This document shows, in pieces, positions 27,016 to 36,067 of a DNA stretch of 64,000 nucleotides (within the stretch, counting starts at the first letter, position 1; the number at the start of each line of letters is the position of its first letter). Location: NCBI RefSeq assembly GCF_014647315.1, contig NZ_BMOY01000004.1, forward strand, positions 40,412 to 104,411, given 5' to 3'. The stretch is from Paenalicyclobacillus cellulosilyticus (lineage in GTDB: Bacteria > Bacillota > Bacilli > Alicyclobacillales > Alicyclobacillaceae). The translations under genes were made by a program, and so were the position numbers. The notes below the pieces were generated by a model. It worked only from the letters and a program-made list of their open reading frames with translations. It did no database searches and had not been told where the DNA came from.

Positions 27016-28153
27016 AATGGCGCGCGACGTACCCCAATGCGTCCAAGCCCGAGAGAAAGCGCCCGATGTGCTTGCGCCGGCTGCGCTCGAACACATCTTT
27101 CGGGATGCCCTCCTGGCGCGCCCGCGCCACCGCCGCCGTCGCCCGCGCGATGAACGCCTCCGGCCGGCTGACGTTGCCGCCGACGAGCGAGTATCCGTAC
27201 GACGGCGCCAGCTCGTACTCCCACGTGAAGCTCGGATCGATCACGCCCTCGTCCAGCAGCTCATGGTACAGGTCGGCGCTGCGCCCGAACAGGGCGTCGA
27301 GCACCATCCCGGTCAAAAGCTCCTGCCGGAGCAGATCCAATCCCGCCAAGCCGACCCGGACTTCCTTCCATCCGATGAGGCAGCGCGGCTGGCTGACCGC
27401 GAGACGGGTTTCCTGGCGCGCGGCCGCCGCATCCGCCGGTTCGTCCGGCAATACGCGGGTGATGCGGGGCGGCGGCCCGAACGACTTCTTGGCCTGGTTG
27501 TCGCGGATGAGATCCATCAGCGCATGCGGATCCAACCCGCCGACGGCGAAAAATACCATGTTGCTCGGATGGTAAAAAGTGGAATAACACTCGTACAGCA
27601 AGTCCTTGGTGATTTGCCCGATGCTCTCCACCGTCCCCGCGATCTCCGTCCGCACCGGATGCGCGTGGTACAGGGCTTTGAGCAGGCCGTAGAAGCTGCG
27701 CGCCTCCGGATGGTCCTCGTACATGCGGATCTCCTGGGCGATGATGCCCTTCTCCTTCTCCACGTTCTCGTCGGTGAAGTACGGTTCCTGGACGAAATCG
27801 AGCAGGATGCGGATGTTTTCCGCCACGTCTTCCGTGCAGGAGAACAGGTACGTCGTCTGGTCAAACGAGGTGAACGCGTTGGCCGACGCGCCGTGGGCGG
27901 CGAACTGGTTGAACACATCCCCGGCGGGCGATTCGAACATCTTGTGTTCGAGGAAGTGGGCGATGCCGTCCGGGACCGTCCGCACCGGCCCGCCGTCGCG
28001 GGCAAACGCGCTGTCCACCGAGCCGTAATGCGCGGTGAACGTCGCGTACACCTGCCGGTAGCCCGGCCGCGGCAACAAGTACACCTGCAGGCCGTTGGCC
28101 AACTGCTCGTGGTACAACGTCAACCCCAGCTGCTCATACGGGATCTCCCGCAT
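26870..28153 (-). CDS. M16 family zinc peptidase (YmfH-like)
   Basis: A 427-residue pitrilysin-type protease half with an intact inverted zinc motif, His66-F-L-E69-His70 (HFLEH), and a distal Glu in the EKEKGIIAQEIRMY helix. It should pair with the inactive M16 protein encoded just upstream to form a cytosolic peptide-degrading chamber, as with YmfF/YmfH or AlbE/AlbF. ATG at 28153 has GAGGAGGTGGGGG upstream, inside the end of the partner (20-base overlap), so translation is coupled. No bacteriocin gene is nearby, so a housekeeping ymfFH role is more likely. Confidence 0.94.
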   Translation of the reverse strand: MREIPYEQLGLTLYHEQLANGLQVYLLPRPGYRQVYATFTAHYGSVDSAFARDGGPVRTVPDGIAHFLEHKMFESPAGDVFNQFAAHGASANAFTSFDQTTYLFSCTEDVAENIRILLDFVQEPYFTDENVEKEKGIIAQEIRMYEDHPEARSFYGLLKALYHAHPVRTEIAGTVESIGQITKDLLYECYSTFYHPSNMVFFAVGGLDPHALMDLIRDNQAKKSFGPPPRITRVLPDEPADAAAARQETRLAVSQPRCLIGWKEVRVGLAGLDLLRQELLTGMVLDALFGRSADLYHELLDEGVIDPSFTWEYELAPSYGYSLVGGNVSRPEAFIARATAAVARARQEGIPKDVFERSRRKHIGRFLSGLDALGYVARHFTAYHLRQADLFATLDVLLSLRWEDANERLREHFAEERQAVSLVLPRD

Positions 28154-29453
28154 GCACCCCCACCTCCTCGCTGCGCAGGAAGTAAATGGTGTCGAGCGCC
28201 AACGACTGGGCCACCCTGGTCACATCCGCGCGCGTCACCGCCTCCAACGCCTGCAACAGGTCGTCGACCTCGCGGTGCACACCGGCCAAAGCGCCTGAGA
28301 AGTGGATGTCCGCGAGCGACAACGGCTGATCCCCCAACTGCAGGAACTGATTGCGCAGCCCCCGCTTGGCGAACGCCAGCTCCTGCTCCGACACCTCGCC
28401 CGCCTTGAGCGCCTCCACCTGCGCGCAGATGATCGCCAATGCCTGGTCGTATTTCCCAGCGTCAATCCCGGTCTGCACCATCAGCACGCCGGACAACCCG
28501 TCCAGACGGCTCGAGGCGTAATAGGCGAGGCTCGCCTTCTCGCGGACGTTGACGAACAGCTTCGACGTCGGAGACCCCCCCAATACCGCATTGGCGACCA
28601 ACAGCGCCGGATAATCCGGGCTTGCGTACGACACCCCGGTGCGAAACCCCAGGTTCAGCTTGCCTTGCTGCACAGGCTGGTGTTCGACCACGTGCCGCAC
28701 CTCGCTCCCGCGCGGCGACAATGCGGTGACCGGAGGCGCTGCATGGGCGCGAACCTCTGCGGCAAAGGGCGAAAACGCAGACAGCAACCGGCCGAGCAGC
28801 GCCTCGGCCATCCGCCCTTCGTCCGCGAACGCGCCGATGGCGTACACGTGCACGTCCGCCGACGCCAGCAATGCGCGGTGTTCCTGCCACAACGTGGATC
28901 CCGAGAGGTGAGCCAGGTCCTCCAGGTAGCCGAGGCGCGGCAGGCCGTGCGGATGGCCGCTGCACACCGACTCCAGGCACCGCTCCATGGCGTATTGGAT
29001 CTTGTCGTCGCGGATGCTCTCGATCCGCTTACGGTGCAGAACCTTCTCTTTCTCCACGTGTTCGGGAACGAATCCGTCCCCCGCGATCGCCGGGGCGGTG
29101 ATGACCTCCGTCAAGAGGGCCGCCGCCGCGTCGAACAGCCCGTCCGCTCCTCTGAGCGCACGCTCCTCCGGTACGCTCGCGTACGCCTCGATGACTTGGC
29201 GATCTCCTTTCTTCCCGGCGCCCGTGCGCACCATGGCGCCGTACAGGTCGTCCGCGCGCCGCATCAACGCCCGCATGTTGGGAAGGCTGGCGGTGCCCTC
29301 CAGCCACAGGTAGGGCAAAAGCGCCGTCGCCGTGACGTGATGGCGGGCGAGCGGGCGCGCCAGCTTGACGTCGAGGTACCGGGTGCGAAACTGGCTCGTC
29401 GCCAAGACGTGCAGATGGAACCGGCCGCGGCGGTGGGTCACAAACCCGGGCAT
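28134..29453 (-). CDS. M16-like protein without zinc motif (YmfF-like)
   Basis: A 439-residue M16-fold protein lacking HxxEH in its N-terminal domain, so it is the non-catalytic partner of the downstream peptidase. The C-terminal domain has the M16 substrate-binding segment (KLFVNVREKASLAYYASSRL). ATG at 29453 has AAGGAGG with 8-base spacing, better than the in-frame ATG at 29474, which lacks a ribosome site. Known pairs of this kind form heterodimers in which the inactive subunit holds the substrate. Confidence 0.92.
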   Translation of the reverse strand: MPGFVTHRRGRFHLHVLATSQFRTRYLDVKLARPLARHHVTATALLPYLWLEGTASLPNMRALMRRADDLYGAMVRTGAGKKGDRQVIEAYASVPEERALRGADGLFDAAAALLTEVITAPAIAGDGFVPEHVEKEKVLHRKRIESIRDDKIQYAMERCLESVCSGHPHGLPRLGYLEDLAHLSGSTLWQEHRALLASADVHVYAIGAFADEGRMAEALLGRLLSAFSPFAAEVRAHAAPPVTALSPRGSEVRHVVEHQPVQQGKLNLGFRTGVSYASPDYPALLVANAVLGGSPTSKLFVNVREKASLAYYASSRLDGLSGVLMVQTGIDAGKYDQALAIICAQVEALKAGEVSEQELAFAKRGLRNQFLQLGDQPLSLADIHFSGALAGVHREVDDLLQALEAVTRADVTRVAQSLALDTIYFLRSEEVGVHAGDPV

Positions 29454-29591
29454 GCCCGGCACCTCCTTCGTCATGACGGTTTGACCTGACGAGGTTATGT
29501 AAAGAAAGAGGGGTTATCCCCCTCCGTCACCGTCAGTATGGCTGATTCCATGTCCGGTTATCAAGGCGGCGGGCTCACGTCCTGCCGTGCC

Positions 29592-29822
29592 TCACCGCCT
29601 GTGCAGGTGGTAGCCGAGCGCCTGCGGAACGTCGAAGTCGGCGCGCCGGATCACCTGCGCCTCCTGGATCCAGCGCTGGATCTCGCGCGTCAAGCGCGGG
29701 GCGATGTACCGCGGCGGCCCGTACCTTGCCACCACCTCCCGCTTCGCCAGCTGGTGGCGGGTCATGCAGTGCGCGTTGGTCAGGGCTTCGACCAACTCGC
29801 CACACACCGGGCAGAGAAACAT
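29592..29822 (-). CDS. Small zinc-finger-like protein, 76 residues
   Basis: MFLCPVCGELVEAL then NAHCMTRHQLAKREVV: Cys4-x2-Cys7 and Cys19-x3-His23 make a plausible zinc finger. A basic middle and a helix (REIQRWIQEAQVI) follow. ATG at 29822 has AAAGGAAGGGG upstream. It sits alone between the M16 operon and the divergent PAP2 gene. It may bind nucleic acid, but I do not recognise a named family. Confidence 0.7.
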   Translation of the reverse strand: MFLCPVCGELVEALTNAHCMTRHQLAKREVVARYGPPRYIAPRLTREIQRWIQEAQVIRRADFDVPQALGYHLHRR

Positions 29823-29978
29823 GGAACCCCTTCCTTTCCCGAGTCTTCAGACACCGCAGTGGTTCATGCATATGGCGCGCCCTGCACCGGTATGCCTGAC
29901 CCGCTCTGCACCGCAGGCTGTGCTATCATAGATGCGTGACGCGCGATGCACGATGCGACGAAAGACGGAGATGACATC

Positions 29979-31016
29979 ATGCGACACGGGAGCGGCCCGA
30001 AGAGACGTAGCATGTGGGCGTGTACATGGTATGCGTGCGAGCTGTACGAACTGATGGGCGCGTGCGCCCTGGCTGCGGTCGCTGGGGTGTTTTTCACCCA
30101 CGCCCGCCTGTTCGCCGCCATCACTGGCATGGACGGCCATCCGCTTTGGATCGCGGCGCTGGCCGGGGTACTGCGGTCCCCGCAGGCCTGGGTGCTCGTC
30201 TTCGCACCGCTGGCCCTGGCGGGCGCGCACCTGGCGGCGCGGCGCAGCCCGCGCTTACGATGGCGCCGGGCGGCGTACCCGCTCAGGGCGCTCTTCTCTT
30301 TTTCCATTGTGCTCTTGGTTTACCGCTGCGTCAATGCGTACGTCGCCGTGTTCCAGCCGTGGGACCGGGACGAGGTGTTGGCCGCCCTCGACGCCCGGCT
30401 GTGGCTCGGCCACACGCCGGCGCAGTGGTTGGACGGCATTGTTTCACCCCCTCTGACCTGGCTGATGTGCGGCGCCTACGCCTCGTGGTTCGTGCTGGTG
30501 TACGCCACGGTGTGGGTGATGCTGCAGCACAGCCAACAAGCCGCGGCAGAGTATGTCAATACCGCCGTGCTGGCATTCTACCTGGGCTACTTGACTTATT
30601 TGTTGGTGCCGGCCATCGGGCCGGCGTACACCTTGCCTTTCCGGCATCCGCTCTCCGGCCTCGTCGGGCTGTTCACCCAAGGCCAAGCCCGCTTGGCGCG
30701 GGACTGCTTTCCGAGCCTGCACACGGGCCTGGCGGTCGTCATGGCCACCTCGGTGTGGCGTTACCGGCGCCGGTGGTTTCCTTGGTACGCTGCGCTCACG
30801 GCCGCCATCATCCTGTCGACCATGTACCTGCGCTTCCACTACGGGATCGACGTCGTCGCCGGCGCGGCCCTCGGCTGTGTCACGGCGTACATCGGCCCCG
30901 TCCTGACGCGGGCGTGGCGGCAACGCCAACTCCTTGCCGCCGCGGCCCGCGCGTGGCCGCGCGCCGGCCGCGTCGCCACCGTCGCGACGACGGCCGTGCC
31001 GGGATCGAACTATTGA
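29979..31016 (+). CDS. PAP2-superfamily membrane enzyme
   Basis: A 345-residue polytopic protein with the C-terminal PAP2 motifs CFPSLHTGLA (Ser and His) and RFHYGIDVVAG (Arg, His, Asp), as in Aur1-type inositol-phosphorylceramide synthases and lipid phosphatases. Five or six hydrophobic helices surround them. It would dephosphorylate or transfer a lipid head group on the outer membrane face. ATG at 29979 (GGAG 8 bases upstream) is preferred to ATG at 29946. The substrate is not evident; diacylglycerol phosphates or undecaprenyl phosphates are possible. Confidence 0.88.
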   Translation: MRHGSGPKRRSMWACTWYACELYELMGACALAAVAGVFFTHARLFAAITGMDGHPLWIAALAGVLRSPQAWVLVFAPLALAGAHLAARRSPRLRWRRAAYPLRALFSFSIVLLVYRCVNAYVAVFQPWDRDEVLAALDARLWLGHTPAQWLDGIVSPPLTWLMCGAYASWFVLVYATVWVMLQHSQQAAAEYVNTAVLAFYLGYLTYLLVPAIGPAYTLPFRHPLSGLVGLFTQGQARLARDCFPSLHTGLAVVMATSVWRYRRRWFPWYAALTAAIILSTMYLRFHYGIDVVAGAALGCVTAYIGPVLTRAWRQRQLLAAAARAWPRAGRVATVATTAVPGSNY

Positions 31017-31085
31017 AAAGGACAGGGGCGTATTATATGATGAACCTAGTGTCTGGCACATCCGCTGCTCGAGGAGGAATCGCGC

Positions 31086-31325
31086 GTGGCATTCGTCATC
31101 ACATCGCCGTGCATCGGAGAAAAAGCGGCTGATTGCGTCGAAGCCTGCCCGGTGGATTGCATCCACGAAGGGCCAGATCAGTACTACATCGATCCGGACA
31201 CCTGCATCGACTGCGGCGCATGCGAGGCCGTATGCCCGGTGAACGCCATCTACCAGGAGGACTTCGTCCCCGAGGAAGAGAAGGAGTTCATCGAGAAGAA
31301 CCGCGCGTTCTTCCGCAATCGGTGA
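31086..31325 (+). CDS. 7Fe ferredoxin
   Basis: A 79-residue bacterial ferredoxin of the Bacillus type carrying one [3Fe-4S] and one [4Fe-4S] cluster. Cys9-x7-Cys17-x3-Cys21-Pro is followed by CIDCGACEAVCP. The surplus Cys25 is also typical of this group. It is an electron carrier for cytosolic redox enzymes. The GTG start at 31086 has GAGGAGGAA upstream. The stop is 3 bases from the convergent MFS gene's stop. The 79-residue length and acidic C-terminal helix (EEEKEFIEKN) match the family. Confidence 0.95.
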   Translation: MAFVITSPCIGEKAADCVEACPVDCIHEGPDQYYIDPDTCIDCGACEAVCPVNAIYQEDFVPEEEKEFIEKNRAFFRNR

Positions 31326-31327
31326 GG

Positions 31328-32623
31328 TCACGGTCTGTGGCGCAGTTCTGCGTGACGTCCGCGTAACCGGCCTGCGGCGGCCGGTTCAGACCCCATGGCG
31401 TTTGAACCGGCTCGGCCGGGTCTCCGTGGTGTTGTTTCCGCTTTCTTGCCTCTTCCCGCCCACACCATGACCCAGGTCCCGAGTTGAACAAAACCGAGTC
31501 CGGTTGCAAGTTGCGCGATGATCCGCGCGTGCGGCCGGGTGGATACCATCATCAGGAACAAGGCGATGCCGAGCACACGGCCCGCGTTTTGAAACGCTTC
31601 CCGGACGACGATGTGGACGGCTGCGTCGCGCCCTGTGGGACAAAGGCGATCCATTCCGTCCGCCACCATGCCCTGCAGCGGAATGATGAACATCGGCAAC
31701 ACCACCGCGAGGATACAGCCGTACGCCACCATCACGGCAGGCGTGACAGGCAGTTGAAACAACAGGGCGGCCGCCGCCATGGCCGCCGCGCCGACGCCCA
31801 TGAACCCCAGGCGACGGTGCGGCTTGATCAGGCGGCCAAAAGCATAAAAGGCGGCGAACATCAGCCCGTTTTGCAGGAGAAGGAAACGTCCGAGCCGCGC
31901 CTCGCTGCCGGTGGTCACATACAGAAGCAACCCAATGAGAAACAGAAACACGCCCTCGCGCAACCCGTAGATGAGGCAGCCGGCCATCACCATCCGCCAA
32001 GGGCGGCGCGCCAGCGCGCCGGCCGCCACCTCCCATGCGAAACGCGCCGCGGCGGGCTCCGGGCGGATCTGAAAACTGAGGAACGCCGCCAGCGCGAACA
32101 TGCCCAAGGAGAGGGCGAAGATGACATGATACCCGGCCAGCCCGCCGAGGCGGTCCTCGGCGGTGATGAGCCAGCCTGCCACGGGCGGGGCAATCATCCC
32201 GGCGGCCGCCGTCACCACGCCGTGGTAGCCGTAAAACGCCTCCCGTTCACCGTGGCGGGTCAAGGTGAGGCCGAGCAGGTTGAACGCAAACCAGTAAAAC
32301 CCGCCCGCCGTGCCCATGAGCGCCCCGAGCAACACCGGCCACGACGCCACCTGCGTGCCGCCCGCCAGCGCGACAGCGTAAAACAGCGCGTGCAAGGCCA
32401 GCCCGATGCGCAGCGGCCAACCGGCGTGCCACCGGATGGACAGCTGTCCGGCGGCCACAAAGGTGATGGGCAACAGCGTGTACACCGCCAGGTTGTACCA
32501 CCCGATGGCCGCGTAGGTACGGTCGACCTTCCACAAATACACGTTCACGAACGTATTCGACAAGCCCACCGCCAAGCCGAACACGCCGCTGATGCCGATG
32601 AGCCACCACGCCTGCTTGCGCAT
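31328..32623 (-). CDS. MFS transporter
   Basis: A 431-residue major facilitator with about 12 hydrophobic segments from WWLIGISGVFGLAVGL to FVQLGTWVMVW, and a polar 45-residue C-terminal tail. The YGLREGVFLFLIGLLLY and GREAFYGYHG-type loops resemble YqgE/YxiO-like Bacillus MFS proteins of unknown substrate. ATG at 32623 has GGGGGTGACGG upstream. The tail is read through a perfect 8-bp hairpin at 31365-31386 that could also act in transcript ending. Confidence 0.88.
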   Translation of the reverse strand: MRKQAWWLIGISGVFGLAVGLSNTFVNVYLWKVDRTYAAIGWYNLAVYTLLPITFVAAGQLSIRWHAGWPLRIGLALHALFYAVALAGGTQVASWPVLLGALMGTAGGFYWFAFNLLGLTLTRHGEREAFYGYHGVVTAAAGMIAPPVAGWLITAEDRLGGLAGYHVIFALSLGMFALAAFLSFQIRPEPAAARFAWEVAAGALARRPWRMVMAGCLIYGLREGVFLFLIGLLLYVTTGSEARLGRFLLLQNGLMFAAFYAFGRLIKPHRRLGFMGVGAAAMAAAALLFQLPVTPAVMVAYGCILAVVLPMFIIPLQGMVADGMDRLCPTGRDAAVHIVVREAFQNAGRVLGIALFLMMVSTRPHARIIAQLATGLGFVQLGTWVMVWAGRGKKAETTPRRPGRAGSNAMGSEPAAAGRLRGRHAELRHRP

Positions 32624-32800
32624 CGCCGCACCGTCACCCCCAGCCGATGGCCCGTTCGCGATGTCCCCCAGACCGAGCCGCGCGTACGCCGACCCAGTTC
32701 TCCCCGCGCGCCTCATCCCGCGCACCCCACGCGCCTGTGCAACCGGGTGCAAAGTCTGGTATCCTGGAGGCGCTTGTATCTGAAAGAGGAGGGGAAGCGG

Positions 32801-33727
32801 ATGACGGCGCCAGACTTCACCGCGCCCAAGGCGGCGTACGAGCGGTACGACGGCATCCTGCTCGGCGCCAACGTCTCCGTGGCCAAGACGGGTTTGTTGG
32901 CTGCGGTCGAAGAGACCATCCGTTACGATGCCAACACGTTCATGATCTATACGCGCAGCAACCGGGGCGGCAAAGCACGGCCCATCACCGAGTTTCACCG
33001 CGACGAAGGGTGGGCGTTGATGCGCCAGCACGCCATCGCCGATCCGGTGGTGCATCTGTCCTACCTGGTCAACTTGGCGAGCCCGAAACCGGACACGTGG
33101 GCGTACGGGGTGAGCGTTCTGCGCGAGGAGATTGAGCGCGTCGCGTACCTCGGCTTTCGGTACATCGTCATGCATCCCGGCAGCCACGTCGGCGAAGGCC
33201 CCGCGTACGCCATCGAGCGGATCGCAGAGGGGCTCAACGAGGTCCTCACGGGGGAAGAACCGCTGACGGTGTGCCTGGAGACCATGGCCGGAGACGGTTC
33301 AAAAGTGGGCAATTCCCTGGAGGAGATTGCGGCCATCATCGAGCGGGTGCACCATGGGGACAAGCTCGGGGTCTGCATCGACACCTGCCACAACCACAGC
33401 TACGGCTACGACATCGTCTCCGACTTCGACGGCTTTCTCGAGTTGTTCGACCGCATCCTCGGACTGGACCGGCTCAAGGTGGTGCACATCAACGATTCGA
33501 AGACGCCGTTTGGCTCGCGCAAAGACCGCCACGCCAACATCGGGGAAGGCTCCATTGGCCTCGCGGCTTTGAAACGGATTGTCCATCACGAGCAACTGCG
33601 CGGCATCCCGCTCATCCTGGAAACACCTGGCGGTAAGTATCGTGCCGAGATGGACCTGTTGCTCGACCGCCCGCGCGGGCCGGAGGAGCTGTACGTACCG
33701 CTCGGCGGCAGCGGGGAGCCGGCCTGA
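32801..33727 (+). CDS. nfo: Deoxyribonuclease IV (endonuclease IV)
   Basis: A 308-residue AP endonuclease that cuts DNA 5' to abasic sites in base-excision repair. The trinuclear zinc site residues are in VMHPGSHVGEG, VCLETMAG, LGVCIDTCHNHSYG, VHINDSK, DRHANIGEGSIG and ILETPGG. ATG at 32801 has AGAGGAGGGG upstream. Its stop is 10 bases from the convergent coiled-coil gene. It is moderately longer than E. coli Nfo. No operon partners. Confidence 0.95.
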   Translation: MTAPDFTAPKAAYERYDGILLGANVSVAKTGLLAAVEETIRYDANTFMIYTRSNRGGKARPITEFHRDEGWALMRQHAIADPVVHLSYLVNLASPKPDTWAYGVSVLREEIERVAYLGFRYIVMHPGSHVGEGPAYAIERIAEGLNEVLTGEEPLTVCLETMAGDGSKVGNSLEEIAAIIERVHHGDKLGVCIDTCHNHSYGYDIVSDFDGFLELFDRILGLDRLKVVHINDSKTPFGSRKDRHANIGEGSIGLAALKRIVHHEQLRGIPLILETPGGKYRAEMDLLLDRPRGPEELYVPLGGSGEPA

Positions 33728-33737
33728 CGGGCACAGG

Positions 33738-35600
33738 TCAGACGTTGTCCCAGCCCCCGCCCCCGTCCCCGTCCCAGCCGTCGTCCGGGTCCCCGAAGCC
33801 GCCGCCGTCGTCATCCGGGGCGTTCCCGGCAGACCAGAAACCCGGCGGATCGTCGTCCGGCGGATCGTCGTCCGGCGGATCGTCGTGCCAGGAAGCGTCC
33901 GCGCCCTCCCATCCGTTCGATCCGCCGCCCCAGCCGGGGCCGCCCCAACCGGGGCCGTGCTCGTGCAGCAGGTCGCTCAGCATCCACCACTCGGCAGCCG
34001 TGGCGACCGCCTGCGCCAGCATCCACCAGGGCCCGGTATCGTACGGCCCGGCCGCCGGGACCGCCCAACCGCCGTCCGGCCATCCGGCCTGCCATCCCTG
34101 GTGGCGAGCCGCAAGTTCATCCGCGCGCCTGCGCAACGTCTCTTCCTCCTCCCGATGGGAGAGGAGCGCCGCCACGACGCGCAATTCTTCGGACAGCCAC
34201 CGTTCGTACCGGCTGAGCTCCTCCTCATCCGCCACCGACCACAGCCGCTCTTGCCACGCGGAGAGCTTCTGGTACTCAGCCGAATCCGCAAGCCCCGCGG
34301 CGGCCAACTGCGCCAACGCGTCGGCCAACCGGCGCTGCAGCGCGTCCCGCCGCGCGCCGAGTTCGGCCTCCTCGCTGCGGAACGCCGCAGCCTCATGCTC
34401 CAGTTCGCTGCGCAGTTCGGAGAGGGTGCCGCGCACCGCGAGCAGGCGGTCCACGTCCTCCGCCCGCACCGCCGGGCTGCCGGACGCGCCGGCATGTTCA
34501 GCCGCGCCTGCGCCGGCCAGGGCCGCATCCGCCTCCGCCAACGCAGCGTCGCAGCGGGCGCGAAACGCAGCATACCGGCTCGCATCCTGCCGCCGCCAGT
34601 GCTCCGCGAGCGTCTTTGCTTCCGGGGAACGAAGCCAGGCGGCAAGGGTTTGCACCTGGTCGGCAGCACGTGCGGCGGCCACCCGGAGGGCGTGCGGATC
34701 CGGCGTTTGGGCCAACGCCACCACCTGCGAAGCGCGGCGCAGCACCTCGGGCGTCGCCCGGCGCAGCCAGGCGCACGACCACGCCGCGTCGGGGCTCGCC
34801 GCTTGCTCGGCCGACATGGCGGCGAGATCGGACGCCTCCTGCTTCAGACGGCGGACGTCCTCCGCCGCCCGGCTGTGCGCAAGCTGCAGGGACGCCAGCT
34901 TGGCCAGGCAGGCGTCGAGGATGGGCATGCGGCTGGCTGCTTCCTGCCGCCACTCCGCCCAGACCGCCAACTGCTCCGCCGCCCGCTCCCACTTGGCGAT
35001 CTCCATCTTCACCTGCGCGAGCCCTGCCCGCCGCGCGGCCTCGTCCGGTTCGGCGGCAAGGCGGGCCAGACGTTGGTCAAGGTCCTGCCATGCACGCTGC
35101 CAAGCGGCCGGCAGTTCCCCGCAGAGCTTGGTGATCTGCTCCCGGATGGCGCGCCATGTGTTCGACCAGCGCTCCACCTGGGCGCGCGCCCCCTCCAGCC
35201 GCCGGCGGAACGCGTCCAACTGGCGCTCCCACGCCGTCAGCCGCTCCCGCAGCGCCGCCACGTCGTCCTGGAGCCGCGCGACGGCGACGCGGTCGTCGAA
35301 ACGGACCCAAAAGCTGCGCACCCGGGCGAGGCGTTCGAATTGTTCGTGCAGGCGCGCATACGCATCGCTCAACGCCACGCCTGTTTCTTGAAGGGTTTTC
35401 ACTTCCTCCGCCCACTCACCGTGGCGGTACACATCGAGAAACGGCAACTCGGCGGTGAGCCGCGGCAGCCGTTCAGCCACTTGCTGTAAATCCGCACGCG
35501 CCGCATCGAGCATCCGGCGGAACTCTCCGACCCGTTGCATGGCGGACACCCCTCCCAGACAGGCGACGAGCAGCATACCCGTCCACAGCCAAAACGCCAC
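33738..35600 (-). CDS. Membrane-anchored coiled-coil protein with acidic W/G/P tail
   Basis: A 620-residue protein of unknown function. An N-terminal transmembrane helix (about 2-21) is followed by about 480 residues of heptad-rich, Ala/Glu/Arg/Leu coiled coil with conserved Trp, similar in plan to EzrA or other spectrin-like proteins. A low-complexity tail (from about 500) is rich in Trp, Gly, Pro and Asp, with tandem DDDPP units and GGGW/GDPDDG runs. GTG at 35600 has AAGAGGGGGG upstream. It is preceded by a small DUF2651-like membrane protein gene on the same strand. A role in cell envelope or division is a guess from architecture only. Confidence 0.75.
   Translation of the reverse strand: MAFWLWTGMLLVACLGGVSAMQRVGEFRRMLDAARADLQQVAERLPRLTAELPFLDVYRHGEWAEEVKTLQETGVALSDAYARLHEQFERLARVRSFWVRFDDRVAVARLQDDVAALRERLTAWERQLDAFRRRLEGARAQVERWSNTWRAIREQITKLCGELPAAWQRAWQDLDQRLARLAAEPDEAARRAGLAQVKMEIAKWERAAEQLAVWAEWRQEAASRMPILDACLAKLASLQLAHSRAAEDVRRLKQEASDLAAMSAEQAASPDAAWSCAWLRRATPEVLRRASQVVALAQTPDPHALRVAAARAADQVQTLAAWLRSPEAKTLAEHWRRQDASRYAAFRARCDAALAEADAALAGAGAAEHAGASGSPAVRAEDVDRLLAVRGTLSELRSELEHEAAAFRSEEAELGARRDALQRRLADALAQLAAAGLADSAEYQKLSAWQERLWSVADEEELSRYERWLSEELRVVAALLSHREEEETLRRRADELAARHQGWQAGWPDGGWAVPAAGPYDTGPWWMLAQAVATAAEWWMLSDLLHEHGPGWGGPGWGGGSNGWEGADASWHDDPPDDDPPDDDPPGFWSAGNAPDDDGGGFGDPDDGWDGDGGGGWDNV
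33850..33891. repeat. 15-bp tandem repeat encoding DDDPP units
   Basis: GGATCGTCGTCCGGC occurs in tandem with about 2.8 copies, coding on the minus strand for Pro-Pro-Asp-Asp-Asp pentads in the coiled-coil protein tail. Copy number can change without frameshift. Confidence 0.75.
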
Positions 35601-35616
35601 CGTGCTGCCCCCCTCT

Positions 35617-35886
35617 TCACGGCTTGCGGTCGTGCACGCGCTCCTTTTGCCACGTCCGCCACTGCCAGACCGCAAAGCTCCCCAGCCAAGAGAGCATCAC
35701 GTACAGCAACAGCCAAGGCCAGAAGTGCAGGGTGAAGCGGAAGTACATCGCCGCGCCGGTGCCGAAAAGCACGATGGCGCTCGGCAACAGAACCCGGCGC
35801 CACCAGGCGTAAAGCATGGCTCCGGCCGCGAACGACAGCAGGGGAAACCAACCGGCCACAAAGGTCATGACGTCGTCGGGTACCAC
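35617..35886 (-). CDS. Small membrane protein (DUF2651-like)
   Basis: An 89-residue protein with three hydrophobic helices (FVAGWFPLLSFAAGAMLYAW, LLPSAIVLFGTGAAMYF, LHFWPWLLLYVMLSWLGSFAV), in the layout of Bacillus DUF2651 proteins. GTG at 35886 is chosen because GAGGTGG lies 5 bases upstream. It ends 17 bases before the coiled-coil gene start, so the two are probably co-transcribed. Function unknown. Confidence 0.7.
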   Translation of the reverse strand: MVPDDVMTFVAGWFPLLSFAAGAMLYAWWRRVLLPSAIVLFGTGAAMYFRFTLHFWPWLLLYVMLSWLGSFAVWQWRTWQKERVHDRKP

Positions 35887-36067
35887 GGCGCCCACCTCGT
35901 TGCTTTCGGCGGCGCAGCATGCCATGCCAACGTGCCTGCCCACGCCCGCGCCGCTTGATGGCAAAGTCAAGGCTGCTGGCCCTATCTTAGCACAACGCCT
36001 GCGCGCTGTGGCGGCCGCCGCCGCAGACACGTGTGGCGCAAAGGGTGGCGCGAAGCACCGCGCTGCA

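Noticed and set aside
26870..29453. Albonoursin/subtilosin-type (AlbE/AlbF) bacteriocin locus
   Set aside because: M16 pair present but no precursor, radical SAM maturase or transporter nearby; the ymfFH housekeeping type is more likely.
31365..31386. 8-bp hairpin AACCGGCC/GGCCGGTT as terminator between ferredoxin and MFS
   Set aside because: No T-run and it lies inside the MFS coding end; kept only as a remark.
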